Shown one piece after another: positions 44,178 to 55,291 of a stretch of DNA of 64,000 bases. Under the pieces are notes generated by a model, which searched no databases, was not told the DNA's origin, and saw only the letters and a program-made list of their open reading frames with translations. Both the position numbers and the translations under genes were made by a program. Location of the stretch: assembly GCA_023853785.1 (NCBI GenBank), contig JAJIRX010000231.1, forward strand, positions 29,614-93,613, read 5' to 3'. Numbering within the stretch: position 1 is the first letter of the stretch; each line of letters begins with the position of its first letter. This DNA is from Psilocybe azurescens (Eukaryota; Basidiomycota; Agaricomycetes; Agaricales; Agrocybaceae).

Positions 44178-44707
44178 AATAATTTTTATTAAGAATAGCG
44201 TCTAAACAATTCAAAGTTATAAAAAGCACTCGGTTGGTCCTTTAACATACTAGTATCAACGTTTTTTTCAGTAAAATGCGTGGGCATTAGACTAACTATT
44301 ACTTTTACATAACTCAAAAGAAATCTTTTGATTAACAGAAAAAATTATTTAATAATAATACCTTATTTACCAATAAACGGAGCTTAGACCTTGCTAAACT
44401 AACACTACAATCCAAAGATTGGATCACAATTTAACAATTCGAGATAAACTCTAATATCCTAAGGGATACTTGATAACTTCAATACTACTTTAAATACAAA
44501 AAAATGTTGGTAACGCTAAATTTGAAACACATGGTAATGGGTTAGTTTAAATACCGGCATGTAAGTGTGAAATAGTGTTATCTCGCTAAGGCGACCTCTT
44601 TTAATTTTATAAGATATTAGTTAAAAGTAGAAGTAAATTTTTTTACCTCAACCTCTAAAAATTATGTCCTTATCTTTCTAAAATAAGGCTCCTAGTTAAA
44701 ACAACGT
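44178..44707. other. Spacer between two divergent membrane ORFs
   Basis: 530 nt separating the minus ORF ending at 44177 and the plus ORF from 44708. Less repetitive than other spacers, with only one palindrome (tcgctaaggcga, 44581). A shared divergent promoter is possible but no motif was identified. Confidence 0.5.
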
Positions 44708-45695
44708 TTGGCCCTTGAAGCCTTAAGCTCATTAACTAGTTTTATTAAAACAACCCCAAAATATAAAATGATATGGATAACACAACAGATATTGAATAAA
44801 TTAATTAACTTTTTAACTTTTTTATATAGTAAATTAGATAAACGAATAGTTATACTACTCTTAAATACAAAAAATGTAGGTATATATTGGAAAGATAGAT
44901 TTAGTCCTTTCGAAAAAAAAATTGGAATTTGGATAAGTTTGAAAATATAAATATTAAAACTTATGAAACAAAAGAATTTAATAACAATATTTTTTATAAT
45001 CACGTGTTAAATATCTTACCTTCGTTTACGAAATTTTCATTTAATATTAATTTAAATATTAGATTGGGTCTACCATTTAATGGCTTTCTTTTTAATAGTT
45101 TAACTAGCATATTAAAAACTAATGAAACTATGACAACAAATAAGGAAAAATTATTAAATAAACATGTTCCAGAATCACAATTGTCAGATGTTAATAAACT
45201 GTTAGAATTTGGTGAAAAGAATGTAAAAATGTTAAAGAAATATTAGATAAGGGGCCTGAAATTATTAACCTAGATTTATATAATAGCATGTCTAGAGCAG
45301 CTATAGAATGTTTTAGAGCTAATCGAGATGCTAGTGATGCTGTAAAAGTTTTACTAGATTCTTTAAATGGGAATAATAAACTATCGTTTACGACTGATTA
45401 TAACTTAAAGTTTTTTTATGAATATTTAGATTCATTATCTTTATGAGAATTATCTGCTTTATACCATCTAATAATATTATCAGTATTATTTTTATTATTT
45501 TTAAATGTACTATTTGCAGTATTAGGTAATGAGATAATTCAATTATTTAAATTAGAAGATAGATTTCCATTATTAACAGGTATTTTAAGACTAAGATTAA
45601 AATTTCAAAAATATTATTTAATATTAAGTTTTTCTTTAATATTTTTATTGATTATTGCAAGTAATTTAATAAATTTATTCGTATTATTATATTAA
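44708..45695 (+). CDS. Uncharacterised membrane protein, two frame breaks
   Basis: Three overlapping frames (44708-44950, 44929-45246, then to 45695) join into one protein of about 330 residues if one A is added in the A9 run 44913-44921 and one in the A5 run 45225-45229. A mostly hydrophilic N-terminal two-thirds (KHVPESQLSDVNKLLEF, SRAAIECFRANRDASDAV) is followed by two C-terminal membrane helices around LLFLNVLFAVLG and YYLILSFSLIFLL, joined by DRFPLLTGILRLR. One TGA is read as Trp at about 45445. The C-terminal two-helix module resembles the 96-residue ORF at 49733-50023 (DRPILTKIVNL). Family and function unknown. Confidence 0.6.
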
Positions 45696-46127
45696 GCTAA
45701 ATAATTATTAGTTTATTACTTAATATTAATCTCGCTTATTAATTTAATTAATTAATAAGTTAATTGTTTAAATTAAAACACCCCCCCCCCTCGCTTAGGC
45801 TACTCGCTAGCTAGTATCCCACTGATTTAATTGTTATAAAACAATCGCCTTAGCGAGAATATATTGTATAAATAAAATATTAAAATGTACTTAGAGGATT
45901 ACATTTTTAATAAAGCTCAACAAATTTATTATGAAAATTATTCAGTTGATATAATTGAAATGTATTCATTCTCAACTTTATCTCTTACTTTAAAATTTTA
46001 TATGTACACATTCCAATATTATCCAATCGGAGGATTAATTCGTTATAATACTTTGGTGGAGCCACAAATATTAAAAATTTATTTTCATTAAATTATAAAT
46101 AAAAGTAGTTATAATAATATTAAATTA
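45696..46127. other. Spacer with a small ORF before trnD
   Basis: Contains a C tract at 45780-45790, palindromes, and a 68-codon ORF (separate entry). Confidence 0.55.
45885..46091 (+). CDS. Small hypothetical ORF, 68 codons
   Basis: MYLEDYIFNKAQQIYYENYS onward, Tyr-rich, ending PQILKIYFH. It has less of the I/K/N monotony of the spacers and contains PIGGLIRYNTLVEP, which looks protein-like. It lies downstream of the membrane ORF at 44708-45695 on the same strand and 36 nt before trnD. I do not recognise it; it may be a fragment. Confidence 0.35.
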   Translation: MYLEDYIFNKAQQIYYENYSVDIIEMYSFSTLSLTLKFYMYTFQYYPIGGLIRYNTLVEPQILKIYFH

Positions 46128-46200
46128 GGGCATGTATCTAAATTGGTATAGTGTTTAATTGTCAATTAAAAAGTTCTTAGTTCGAATCTAAGCATGCTCG
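46128..46200 (+). tRNA. trnD: tRNA-Asp(GTC)
   Basis: Acceptor gggcatg/catgctc, anticodon stem tttaa/ttaaa with loop ttgtcaa (GTC), T arm cttag-ttcgaat-ctaag. The only plus-strand tRNA in the otherwise minus-strand second third. Confidence 0.92.
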
Positions 46201-47743
46201 AATAACTATTTATTAATTTAATTCTATTAAATTAATAAATTTAGCCTCCATTAGGACCTTATTTTTTAAAAGTTAACAATAAATAAAGTAAATGGGGGTG
46301 GGGTAATAAAATATTATATCGCTAAGGCGACCCTAGACAAAGTAAGTCTGTTGCCTAAGCGAGGAAAAGAATAAATTAATTATTTTTTATATTTTAAGAG
46401 ATTAAATTATATAACTGGATGTGTTGCAAAAAAAAATTAAAAATGCAGCCCCTCTAAGCGATTAATGAAAACATTCTATTATAATACCTCGCTAAGGCGA
46501 ATAAATACTTCTATTCCTATAATTATTTAATATATAATTTTATTTTTTATAAGTAAAATAGTTATATAGTTTATCATTATAGGTAAATATTAATATTTTA
46601 AAAAGTCAAAATATAATTAATATTGTAATAAAAATACTCAATATTAATAAAGCTATCGTTTAGACTATCGCATAATTTTGATAAGATAGCAATTCAGTTA
46701 ATAATTAACAGTCATTTAGGCGAGGTTTAAAAAAGGTAACAAAACTATTAAAAAAATTGTATTAAGTTTATATTTTCTATTTCATTAAATCCATAACCGT
46801 CAAGTAAAAATTAGAAGAGTTGGTAACATAATCATAATTTATAATATATAAGACAGGAATTATTAATATTCCTACGGAGAAAATTGGTAGTAATCCTATT
46901 TAAAAAATAAAATAAGAAATTAATAAAATAATTAATAAAAACGTCTTTTTAAAAAAAAATTGGAAAACAACACTATTATTAAATTTTTTCTTATATTTTT
47001 TGGTGTAGGAGTAGAAAGTAAAGGTTCTATTGAAATTTTATTAGAGGGAATCGTTAACTTTTGGGAAATTGATATATTTAAGGAAAGAGGTAATTGTATA
47101 TGTGATATCTTTTTTTATTGGATTAATTTATATTTTTGTATTCTTTTATTTTTAATCTTCGGAGTCGAAGAGAAAAATAAAGACAGAAAAAATTTTTAAA
47201 GGTCTCGCTTTAGCGAGAGGGGGATATTGGAGCTTAAAACAGGAATTGCCTTAACAATTTTATTCATAAATTTTCTCCGTATCGCTAAGGCGATTAAATT
47301 ATCACTACTTTTATATCCTTTTCTTTTATCTTATTTTTTTTACAATTAAAAGTTTAATCTTGGCTCTATTTCTAGCAATCGCTTAGGCGACCTACAATTT
47401 TATTTTTAACAATATCGCCAAAGGCGAGAAGAGTTAATTTAGTTATTACTCTCCCAGCAGGGAAAGGCGACCCTTGATTATATAAAAATATTCTATTTGT
47501 TAAATAGTTTCTTGATTAATTGTCTATTTTTTAAAATTGAAATTAATTTATTAAATATAGGACTATTAGCCCCATAAATAATATATAATTTAGATAAAGT
47601 ACTTGATTTATGATTCTCTCGCTATTGCGAGCCACTTGAATCTTTATTAGTTATACTATCCACTGGAGTCGTAAACGATACTGCTATAATTAAGAGAAAT
47701 TTACTTTTATTAAACTTATAACTATTAAACTTAAACTTACTAC
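46201..47743. other. Spacer between trnD and orf417
   Basis: About 1.5 kb rich in tcgctaaggcga-type palindromes (46320, 46492, 47200, 47283, 47405). One possible 79-codon ORF at 46960-47199 is listed separately. No other gene recognised. Confidence 0.55.
46960..47199 (+). CDS. Doubtful small membrane ORF, 79 codons
   Basis: Starts at TTG, not ATG. Two hydrophobic stretches (FFLIFFGVGV, LYFCILLFLIFGV) flank an IEILLEGIVNFWEIDIF segment with several acidic residues. No family recognised. It could be a fragment of a membrane ORF like its neighbours or a chance frame. Confidence 0.25.
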   Translation: MENNTIIKFFLIFFGVGVESKGSIEILLEGIVNFWEIDIFKERGNCICDIFFYWINLYFCILLFLIFGVEEKNKDRKNF

Positions 47744-48997
47744 CTAATAATAGAGGGGGGCTTTTTTTAAAGAATTCAAACTTATACATAATAAAATATT
47801 TTTAGAAGAAACAAATTGATGTAAATCAACACCTAAAGATTCATAAGGAATCTGATTAGATAATAACCAAAGTAACCCATGAGTTATAGTAAACAAACCT
47901 AATCCTATAAAAATAGGAAGGTAAAATATAGTAATTTTACTAAAAAAAGTATAATATTTCATATAAAAAGTAATGAATTTATTATTATTAAATAATTTAA
48001 CTATTTTATCTTTATTTAATAAAATTATTAAATTAAAGATAAAAACCATAAATAAAAAACTAACTAAAATAACCAAAATAAATAAAAGGAATTCAATAAA
48101 CATTCTTTGACCTACTAGATCATCAAAATAACCCTGTAAATAAACAGGTTGTAAGAATTGAAATACCTCTTTAAAAAGATTCTCATATATTTTTAATAGA
48201 TATTCCATTGTAGAATCTGAAGAAGGAAGAAATTTAGTAATAGTATCAGATACACTATCACTCACCCCCACATCTAATCCAGACTGTGAACCAGAACTGG
48301 ACCCTACACCACCACCACTGTTGTTGTAAACAACAGATTTTGCTTTCACTTCTTCTATTATTTTAACCACATTATTTTCAACCAAAGCCTTATCAGATTC
48401 AGTTAAAGAAGATATTTCACTTTTTACAAATTCAGCTAGTTTGGAGTCACTCTGACTATAGGCTTTATCTATACTAGGCCATTCTTTATTTTTCTTATAT
48501 TCTGAATAACCCCACATTAATCGATTAAAACCTATAGAGTTATCTAGAGCGCTCTGATAAAGAATTTGAGTTGTAGTTACACCAGCAGCACCTAAGGCAG
48601 TTAGTGCCCTAAATCGAGGGGAAATACCACCCATTTTTCCTAAAAAAACATAAGTAGCAATACCCATACCTACACTAGTAGTTCCTTGAGTAACACCACT
48701 AGGCCACCATCGCACAGGATCTGAGGGAGGATTAATACCGGAAGAAGAATTAGAAGAAACATTTAAACCTATATCAATAGGATAGTTTATAGAATATAAA
48801 TTCCAAATTGAAATAAAAATATATAATATATGACTTATTATTAAACATAATAATATTATTTTAATAATAAGTACGAATATTTTAAATTTATCGCCTAAGC
48901 GAGATGGTAATAATCCAGGATTTATTTTTGGACTAGCAGCAATTCCAACATTAATTATTTGATTCTGTCGCCTAGCGAGATTCACATTTTGAATCAT
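47744..48997 (-). CDS. orf417, uncharacterised membrane protein with DPVRWWPSG motif
   Basis: Longest unassigned frame in the window, intact for 417 residues. A membrane segment lies at about residues 36-60. The conserved-looking block PPSDPVRWWPSGVTQG is at about 89-104, followed by a glycine-rich helix region and NRLMWGYSEYKK. A Ser/Gly-rich linker at about 224-245 leads to two C-terminal membrane helices (about 295-322 and 345-372) and IPYESLGVDLHQF. I recall similar DPVRWWPSG proteins as hypothetical ORFs of Agaricomycete mitogenomes; no function is known to me. Two spacer-type palindromes (48891-48905 and near 48966) are translated within the first 35 residues. The last 17 residues after SSKN look like read-through of spacer. 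Confidence 0.75.
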   Translation of the reverse strand: MIQNVNLARRQNQIINVGIAASPKINPGLLPSRLGDKFKIFVLIIKIILLCLIISHILYIFISIWNLYSINYPIDIGLNVSSNSSSGINPPSDPVRWWPSGVTQGTTSVGMGIATYVFLGKMGGISPRFRALTALGAAGVTTTQILYQSALDNSIGFNRLMWGYSEYKKNKEWPSIDKAYSQSDSKLAEFVKSEISSLTESDKALVENNVVKIIEEVKAKSVVYNNSGGGVGSSSGSQSGLDVGVSDSVSDTITKFLPSSDSTMEYLLKIYENLFKEVFQFLQPVYLQGYFDDLVGQRMFIEFLLFILVILVSFLFMVFIFNLIILLNKDKIVKLFNNNKFITFYMKYYTFFSKITIFYLPIFIGLGLFTITHGLLWLLSNQIPYESLGVDLHQFVSSKNILLCISLNSLKKAPLYY

Positions 48998-49732
48998 TGT
49001 ATTATTTATATTTGTATTTGTTGCAATTGTTTTAAATAAAAGAATACCAAAGGGTCCAATATTTACAGTAACTCTAATATACGATATAAAAAATCGAATT
49101 TAAAACTTAATAAATTATTATGCAAGAACTGTACAACAAATAGGGTCTTTCTTCCTATCCTTGCCGGTCAATATAATCAGAAGTATGTGAACATTATGGT
49201 TTAGTTCTTTGTATTATACTCCCAAAAATATTCTAGTCCCCGAACCCCGCGATTCCAGACTATCCTTCAGCACCTTCATTTTTAAATAATATACTTTCAT
49301 ATTGTAAACATGGCAATCTTATTTAACATTTTCCCCACCTTGTGGAAACACCCGCCTGTTGCGAAGAATACAATCGCTTAAGCGGGAGGACCGACAAAAT
49401 TAACTTAGTATAAATTATTCTTATTTATAAAAAAATAAAAACAGAGCCTTTGCTTATGCTAGTAGTAAGCTGTGGATATAAGGTTAATATGTAAAATAAG
49501 AACACTCTAGTAGACTCTAAACCTTAACAATAAATAACCAGTCTTAAAGAATAAACTAAAGGAGTTGCAAGCACCTTTATATTTAATTAGGATTATGAAC
49601 CCTCACTTCTAAGTAATTAGCTACCACAATTAAGGCTAGTATAAAGTAAAGAAAAAGGCCGTCCAAATGAGGGGGGGGGGTAAATACTTTCTAAAATAAT
49701 TTAAAATAGGCATTAATAATTCTAAAACTATT
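48998..49732. other. Spacer with a GC-richer unexplained segment
   Basis: 49140-49400 has higher GC and less low-complexity sequence than any other spacer, with gggtctttcttcctatcc (49143) and cgaaccccgcgattcc (49241). No ORF or tRNA fits. A G tract lies at about 49669-49680. Confidence 0.5.
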
Positions 49733-50023
49733 TCATAACATAAAAAAGTTAAGAATTAAAAATAAAACTATTTCATAAAAAATAAAAACTAATCTACTAT
49801 TTTTATATAAATTAACTATTTTTGTTAGAATTGGTCTGTCTTTTATAAGATTTTTAACATATTCCGAATCAGAATAAAATAATATAATAAAATAAATAGC
49901 AAGATTTATAAAACACATTAAACTAATAAAAAGTAAAATAAAAAAAGATAAATTAAGTAATACTATATCGGGTACATTAGAATTTTTAATAGATACCAAA
50001 TCTATTGAATTAATAAATTCCAT
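49733..50023 (-). CDS. Small membrane ORF, 96 residues
   Basis: MEFINSIDLVSIKNSNVP, then two membrane helices (about 24-50 and 76-95) separated by a basic-acidic loop with YVKNLIKDRPILTKIVNL. The helix-loop-helix pattern matches the C-terminal modules of the ORFs at 44708-45695 and 47744-48997, so it may be a truncated or single-domain member of that family. It lies 79 nt downstream of atp9 on the same strand and may share its transcript. Function unknown. Confidence 0.55.
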   Translation of the reverse strand: MEFINSIDLVSIKNSNVPDIVLLNLSFFILLFISLMCFINLAIYFIILFYSDSEYVKNLIKDRPILTKIVNLYKNSRLVFIFYEIVLFLILNFFML

Positions 50024-50102
50024 AATTTTGTTAATAATTATATATTATCGCTAAGGCGAGGGAGTGTTTATTAAACTATTTGAGATTTAAATTAAATTAT
50101 TA

Positions 50103-50327
<225 letters not shown>

Positions 50328-50896
50328 TTAAGTAGTTTAAAAGTTAGCGTCTAACATAATAATTTAAAATATTAATTATTTAATTTACTTTCGCTACTCC
50401 CCTCCCTCGCTAAAGCTGGGACTGCCCAGCCGAAAAGCTTAGGCTGTCATCATTTCATAGGAGAGTTAGATTAACACAATCCTACTTAAAAATAAAAATA
50501 ACTAAAGTAAATTAGATGTACTTCGCTTTAGCGAGCATAATTAATAAAATTACTTATTACACTTTTATTTTATAATTTAAAATTTTTAATCCTTTTTTTT
50601 TATTTAAATTAAAACTAATAATTAATTAAGTATTAATTTAAATCAATTTAAATAACGTATCTTATAACATTTTAAAAATTAAAGAATACTATTAAACTTA
50701 AAATAATTAAAGCTATATGTTACTAAAAATTCTAATGTTGCTAAGACGAGGTTGTTATTTTCAAGGTGGAAATATTTAAATATCGTTTAGGCGAGGGTAA
50801 AATTAAATTACCTTTATTTAATATAAGTTTATTAAAGTATAATTTTCCAAATATAAATCTTAAATTTATTTTCTCTCCCTGCCCTGCCCAGCCTTT

Positions 50897-50930
50897 GGCA
50901 GGGCTGGGCAGGGCTGGGCAGGGCTGGGAT
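50897..50930 (+). repeat. Tandem 10-mer repeat, GC-rich
   Basis: Three units of gggctgggca plus a partial unit, preceded by the complementary tgccctgcccag, so the whole region can fold back. Confidence 0.9.
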
Positions 50931-50989
50931 AGGAGAGGCGATATATTATTTTTAAATTATACATTATTTTCCAAAACTATCTCGCTAAG

Positions 50990-51180
50990 GCGACCTTATA
51001 TTATCTGAATTATTACCAGTATTATTATCTGAATTGCTATCTGAATTGTTATTATTATTATAAAAAGTTTCACTATCAGTAGAATTTTAACCTAATAAAT
51101 TTTATCCAAGACTTATTATAGCATTAACTGCCCATAAAGTTTGCAGCTGCATCAGTTAATAATTTAACAGTTTTATCTAC
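50990..51180 (-). pseudogene. Remnant of a membrane-ORF family member
   Basis: Minus-strand frames read VDKTVKLLTDAAANFMG, then NSTDSETFYNNNNNSDSN and further Asn/Ser-rich text until a spacer palindrome (tcgctaaggcga, 50981) ends it. The Asn/Ser linker is like those in the ORFs at 43167-44177 and 47744-48997. Several frame changes are needed and neither terminus is present. Confidence 0.4.
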
Positions 51181-51356
51181 TCGCTAAGTGACCCTTTTTA
51201 CTTAAAATAATATAAATTTAAGTTAAGTAACCTCCTCTAAGCTAGAGATTAAAGAAACGTAAGTATTAATAATTGAAAACTATTCAATGTTACGTAAAAT
51301 CTTAGCATTTAGTAAGGCGACTATTAATTATATTCATTAGTTATTATTCTTTATAA

Positions 51357-51467
51357 AAATATTCATCTATTATAAACGTAAACACGCTAACTATGATTAC
51401 TTTAATTTAATTAAAGGAAATATATTTAATTATCCAATATATTTCCTCGTTTACGACTTATTATTAT
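51357..51467 (+). repeat. 111-bp dispersed direct repeat, copy A
   Basis: Matches 57225-57335 with no difference seen. It carries aaggaaatatattta and its complement-like tccaatatatttcct, so it can form a long hairpin. Confidence 0.9.
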
Positions 51468-51510
51468 TTTTGATCTTCCCCTTAGGGGGGGTAAATATAT
51501 ATTTTTATAA

Positions 51511-53509
51511 TTAGCTACTTGCAGAATCTATCCATACTAAGAAATCAGGTGATGAAACAGCTTCTACTACTATAGGCATAAATCCATGCCATACTCCGCA
51601 AATTTCCGAACATTGTCCGTAGAAAGTACCAGATCTTTCAGCTAAAAATGAAACTTGATTTAATCTACCAGGTACACAATCTAATTTTAAACCTAAAGAA
51701 GGTACAGCAAAAGAATGTAAAACATCCGCACCTGTAACAATTAATCTAATATGGCAATCCACTGGAATAATTAATCTATTATCAACATCTAATAATCTAA
51801 ATTGACCTAATTCTAAATCTGATTCAGGTATCATGTAAGAATCGAAATCTATAGAATCACCACTATCTGTAATAAAGTCAGAATATTCATATGACCAATA
51901 CCATTGATGTCCTACAACTTTAATAGTTAAAGTAGGACTTATAACTTCTTTTTCCCTACACGTTTTATATTAATCTGAAAGTTAATAAATAAAAAGTATA
52001 GGAAAGTTGGACTATATCATCATCCTTATTATCTCTAGCCCTTAATTTATGCTTCCTTATGAGGGCAAGGGATATGTTAAAGGATGTTTCACGTGTAGTC
52101 TCTGAGGATCCTACTCAATTATTTTTTTTAGCTTCCCCAGGCCTCCCATCGCTTTTTTTTTTTAAATTTTTTAAAAGCGGGAGGAAGCGAGAGTAAGCGA
52201 GGGTGCGGAAGCGATAATCTTTGGTTTCCTGCTGATTGCCCATTGTAGTATCTTTAAGATTTTAACTTTAATGTTTAAAGTAGTTTAAACATTAAAGTAC
52301 TTAAAGCTTTAGGGTGTTCCAGCATATAGTGAAATTTTTCAATTAGCCTTTCGACTAAAGGGGACAAAGTTTCATTTATAATTTTAAATTTTTTTAATTT
52401 TGTACATCATGCTAGAGTGAAAATGAGGAGTAACGATCTTACGAAATAGATTCAATGATTCGGCTTTTATGTAAATAACTGGTCTACCTTCATGTGCTTG
52501 AACAGAACATACCAACGCAAATTTATAATGTAACATAGCTACAAGTTTATACACCTCTAAAAAGGTGAATCCTTTAGTATGTAAATAAAATCCACTTCTG
52601 GTTGAAGATCCGTCATCCATAGCTCAAAAAGCTAAAGAAATATCGTTAAGATAAGGTAATAAATTGTAATTTATTTTTTTTACAGTCTTACCCTCTCTAG
52701 TTTCATAAAACAATTGATATAATGTTACTAGTGTAGGATAGCTTCTAGTAACAACATTCAAGAAACAACAAGTATTACCTTTTCGTTTTGAAACATTAAG
52801 TAAAGGAAATCTTCCACAATAGTGAGATAACTTTTGGAAAATAAACCATAGATATTCAAATCTTTTTTGTGTTTGGGTAAATATAAAATAAGGTGTTACA
52901 GAAGTTTTGGCATATTGAATAGACCCATCCCCTAAAAGATGACCAACTAATTGAGATACAATAATTGATGATAAAGGTGTATTATCTCGAGTTCATTTAT
53001 TAAGTCTCATTAATGTGGTAGAACCAATATTACCATAAGGTATTAAATCAGTTTTACTAGTATAAATGTCTTTTATTGAAATGGCCTTAGTAGCAGGTCT
53101 AACTAGAAATGTAGTATTAAAAAAATAAAATTAAATGTAGGACTATCCATTAAATATAATAATCTAAATGAAGGGAAAGCTATAGCAATTAAAATTAAAG
53201 CTGGAGTAATAGTCCAAATTAATTCTAAAACAGTCCCATGAGTTAAATATTTATGAGCTATAGGATTTTTATTTGAAGTATAGTAATATACAATAGAAAA
53301 CAGAGCCCAAAATACAGCAAAACTTATAACAATTAAATAAAATCCAATTGTATTATGTAAAGTAACTAAACCTGTAAATCCTGGAGCTGCACTATCTTGA
53401 AAACCTAATTGCCAAGGATATGGTGCATCATTAAAAATTATACCTCCCATAATAGGAGATAATCCTAAATTAGAAAAAAATTAGAAATAAAAAGTTGTAA
53501 TTTAATCAT
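51511..53509 (-). CDS. cox2: Cytochrome c oxidase subunit II, 2 exons, one frame break
   Basis: Binds cytochrome c and the CuA centre of complex IV. Exon 1 is 53145-53509, from ATG with [12 protein letters not shown], then [18 protein letters not shown] and a membrane anchor to LLYLMD. Exon 2 is 51511-51948, from [20 protein letters not shown]. The CuA ligands are visible in [11 protein letters not shown] and [15 protein letters not shown]. Exon 1 is one base short in the A7 run 53474-53480; with it, the exon is 122 codons in frame. The 3' splice site is not certain because the base before exon 2 is A, not G. In the exons Trp is TGG throughout. Confidence 0.94.
51949..53144 (-). mobile_element. 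cox2 intron, group I
   Basis: On the minus strand the core has atatgctggaacaccc, aatcagcaggaaacc, ctcagagactacacg and gatgatatagtcc, matching cob intron 5 closely. A GC-rich palindrome cluster (plus 52133-52215) is inserted in the loop between the second and third elements, which the cob copy lacks. Confidence 0.83.
52384..53144 (-). CDS. LAGLIDADG homing endonuclease in cox2 intron, one frame break
   Basis: Fused to exon 1. One extra T in the run at plus 53119-53125 (A7) keeps the frame open from the exon into [14 protein letters not shown]. The first motif is [14 protein letters not shown] and the second [13 protein letters not shown], followed by the [11 protein letters not shown] block of LAGLIDADG_2 enzymes. 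Two TGA codons are read as Trp. It ends at 52384. The same architecture as the cob intron 5 ORF, but not interrupted by a palindrome. Confidence 0.8.
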
Positions 53510-55204
53510 CAGTAAATTTTATACCTCGCTAAGGCGAGATATTAGTTTCTTAATTTACTTTATTCTATCCCTTATTTTTTTTGTCTAGTTCCCTCTCCTC
53601 CCTGTCGATATTTTATATATTTAAAATAATAGGACAGCTACATAAGTAGCGATCATTTATAATTTTTCCCTACTCTCCACGTAGGATGTAAACAAAAATA
53701 TTTATCTTTTTGTTTTTAACCTTCCTTAGGATCCTAAGGGATCCTAAGGAAGGATAAGTTTATGATTTCTACAAATAAAAAGGTGGTGAGCAGAGGCCAA
53801 GGGTCGGTTTTACCGAAAGACTCGCATAGGCAAGAGTGATTTTAGTTTTACAAATAAAATTTAAGATAAGCCCTTTGTTGGTCCTATATAATTAAGACTT
53901 GGTAACCGAGATATCTGTTTTATTCACCTTTTTAAAACTAAACGAATAATTGAAAAAGATAAACTCCTTTTTAGAATAGTGGTTATCTTAATAATTTAGC
54001 TCACTATAAGAACAACCTCCTCCTTTAAAAAAAGGGGTTGCTACTTAAAAGAGCGAGGGGACGGTATACCGCTAAATATTAAAAAATAATTTTTATTAAT
54101 TTAATATTTTCTTCTCGCCTTGTTGAAAACAACAGCTTTAGCAGGGAGGCGACTATTCATCCTTTAATTTCACTCTATTAATAAAACTAGGAATTTCAAT
54201 GGAGAGCTGGGGCGGATTAATACTCTTAAATAATTTTAAATTTTTTAATTTATATTATTAACTAAATAGTACTCTTTAAAATTTTTACCTGCCCTCCCTA
54301 TTTATATTTTTAATTTAGGGTTTCCATTTTTAATACTTGGGGGGGGGGGGAGATAAATAGCAAGGCTACTAGAATAGCGAGGGGAGTATACTAGTAGAGC
54401 CAGGATAAGTAAAAAGGCAAAAGTCGAAGAGAGTCAATTAAAAAGTAAGGTAATTATTTAAATTTTAAATTTTAAATTTAATTAGTATTTTAAGAATGTT
54501 TCTTGCAGGTTATTCTAGTAGTACTTTATTTATTGACTACTTTAATATAAAAATAAGGAATCAAACCTTAAATTTATAAAAATTTTATTATTAAAACTCT
54601 CTCCCTCCCTGCTAAAGCTGGGACTGCCTTTGGTTGGGTCGCTAAAGCGAGATTGTTAATTGATTTATTCGCTAAGGCGACTACCTTATTTAAATTTTCA
54701 ATGTTTTTAATCGTCATCTCCCTCCTTAGGCGACAATTTTCCCTCCGTTTATACTTTACCCTTGCTCCGTTAATCCATATCTTATAACCATAATTATTAT
54801 AATTAAAATTATAATAAATTATGGGCAGTCTCGCTTAAGCGAGATAAATAAAAAGAGGGCAGCTAAAGAAGTTTATATAAAAATATAAATCTAAATAGGA
54901 CTAGAAAGCTGTTAGCTTACTTTTTTATATTTAAATTCCTTTCTCCTCGATTTAGCCAGCATCTTTTGCCTCCTTCTAAGTCTTTAAGCGAAACCACCCC
55001 GTTAAGTAATACCACCCCCCCCCCTCAAGTAAATTTATACTTATCTTTTATAATTATACCTCTCCGAATATTTTTAATTAAAATAAGGGGGTAGGTTTTA
55101 GTTCAGCGACAGAGTAAGTAAAGGTAAGCTAGAGGATAATGAGATTAAAGAGGTATTAGTAGAGTATCTCCCCTTCTAAATAAAGGAGCGATAGTTAAAT
55201 AAAA
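53510..55204. other. Spacer between cox2 and trnS
   Basis: About 1.7 kb with no recognised gene. It contains a near-perfect hairpin at 53723-53756 (ccttccttaggatcc and its complement around taag), a G tract at 54341-54350, a C tract at 55015-55024 and palindromes at 54645 and 54836. Confidence 0.6.
53723..53756. repeat. 15-bp perfect inverted repeat
   Basis: ccttccttaggatcc pairs with ggatcctaaggaagg across a 4-nt loop. Confidence 0.85.
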
Positions 55205-55291
55205 CGGAAATTGTAGGATTCGAACCTACGGCTGATTTGATTCAGCATTCGTTTTCAAGACGAACTTATTAAACCACTCTAACAAATTTCC
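55205..55291 (-). tRNA. trnS: tRNA-Ser(TGA)
   Basis: Acceptor ggaaatt/aatttcc, anticodon stem ttcgt/acgaa with loop cttgaaa (TGA), long variable arm, T stem gtagg/cctac around ttcgaat. Confidence 0.94.

Noticed and set aside
44692..45003. Minus ORF of 103 codons
   Set aside because: Antisense to the plus membrane ORF, which continues through three joined frames and is more protein-like.
49130..49170. Possible mitochondrial RNase P RNA
   Set aside because: The minus strand has ggaagaaagaccc, like the 5' conserved region, but no matching 3' conserved region was found downstream.
50766..51008. Plus ORF of 80 codons
   Set aside because: Half of it is the 10-bp tandem repeat and flanking palindromes.
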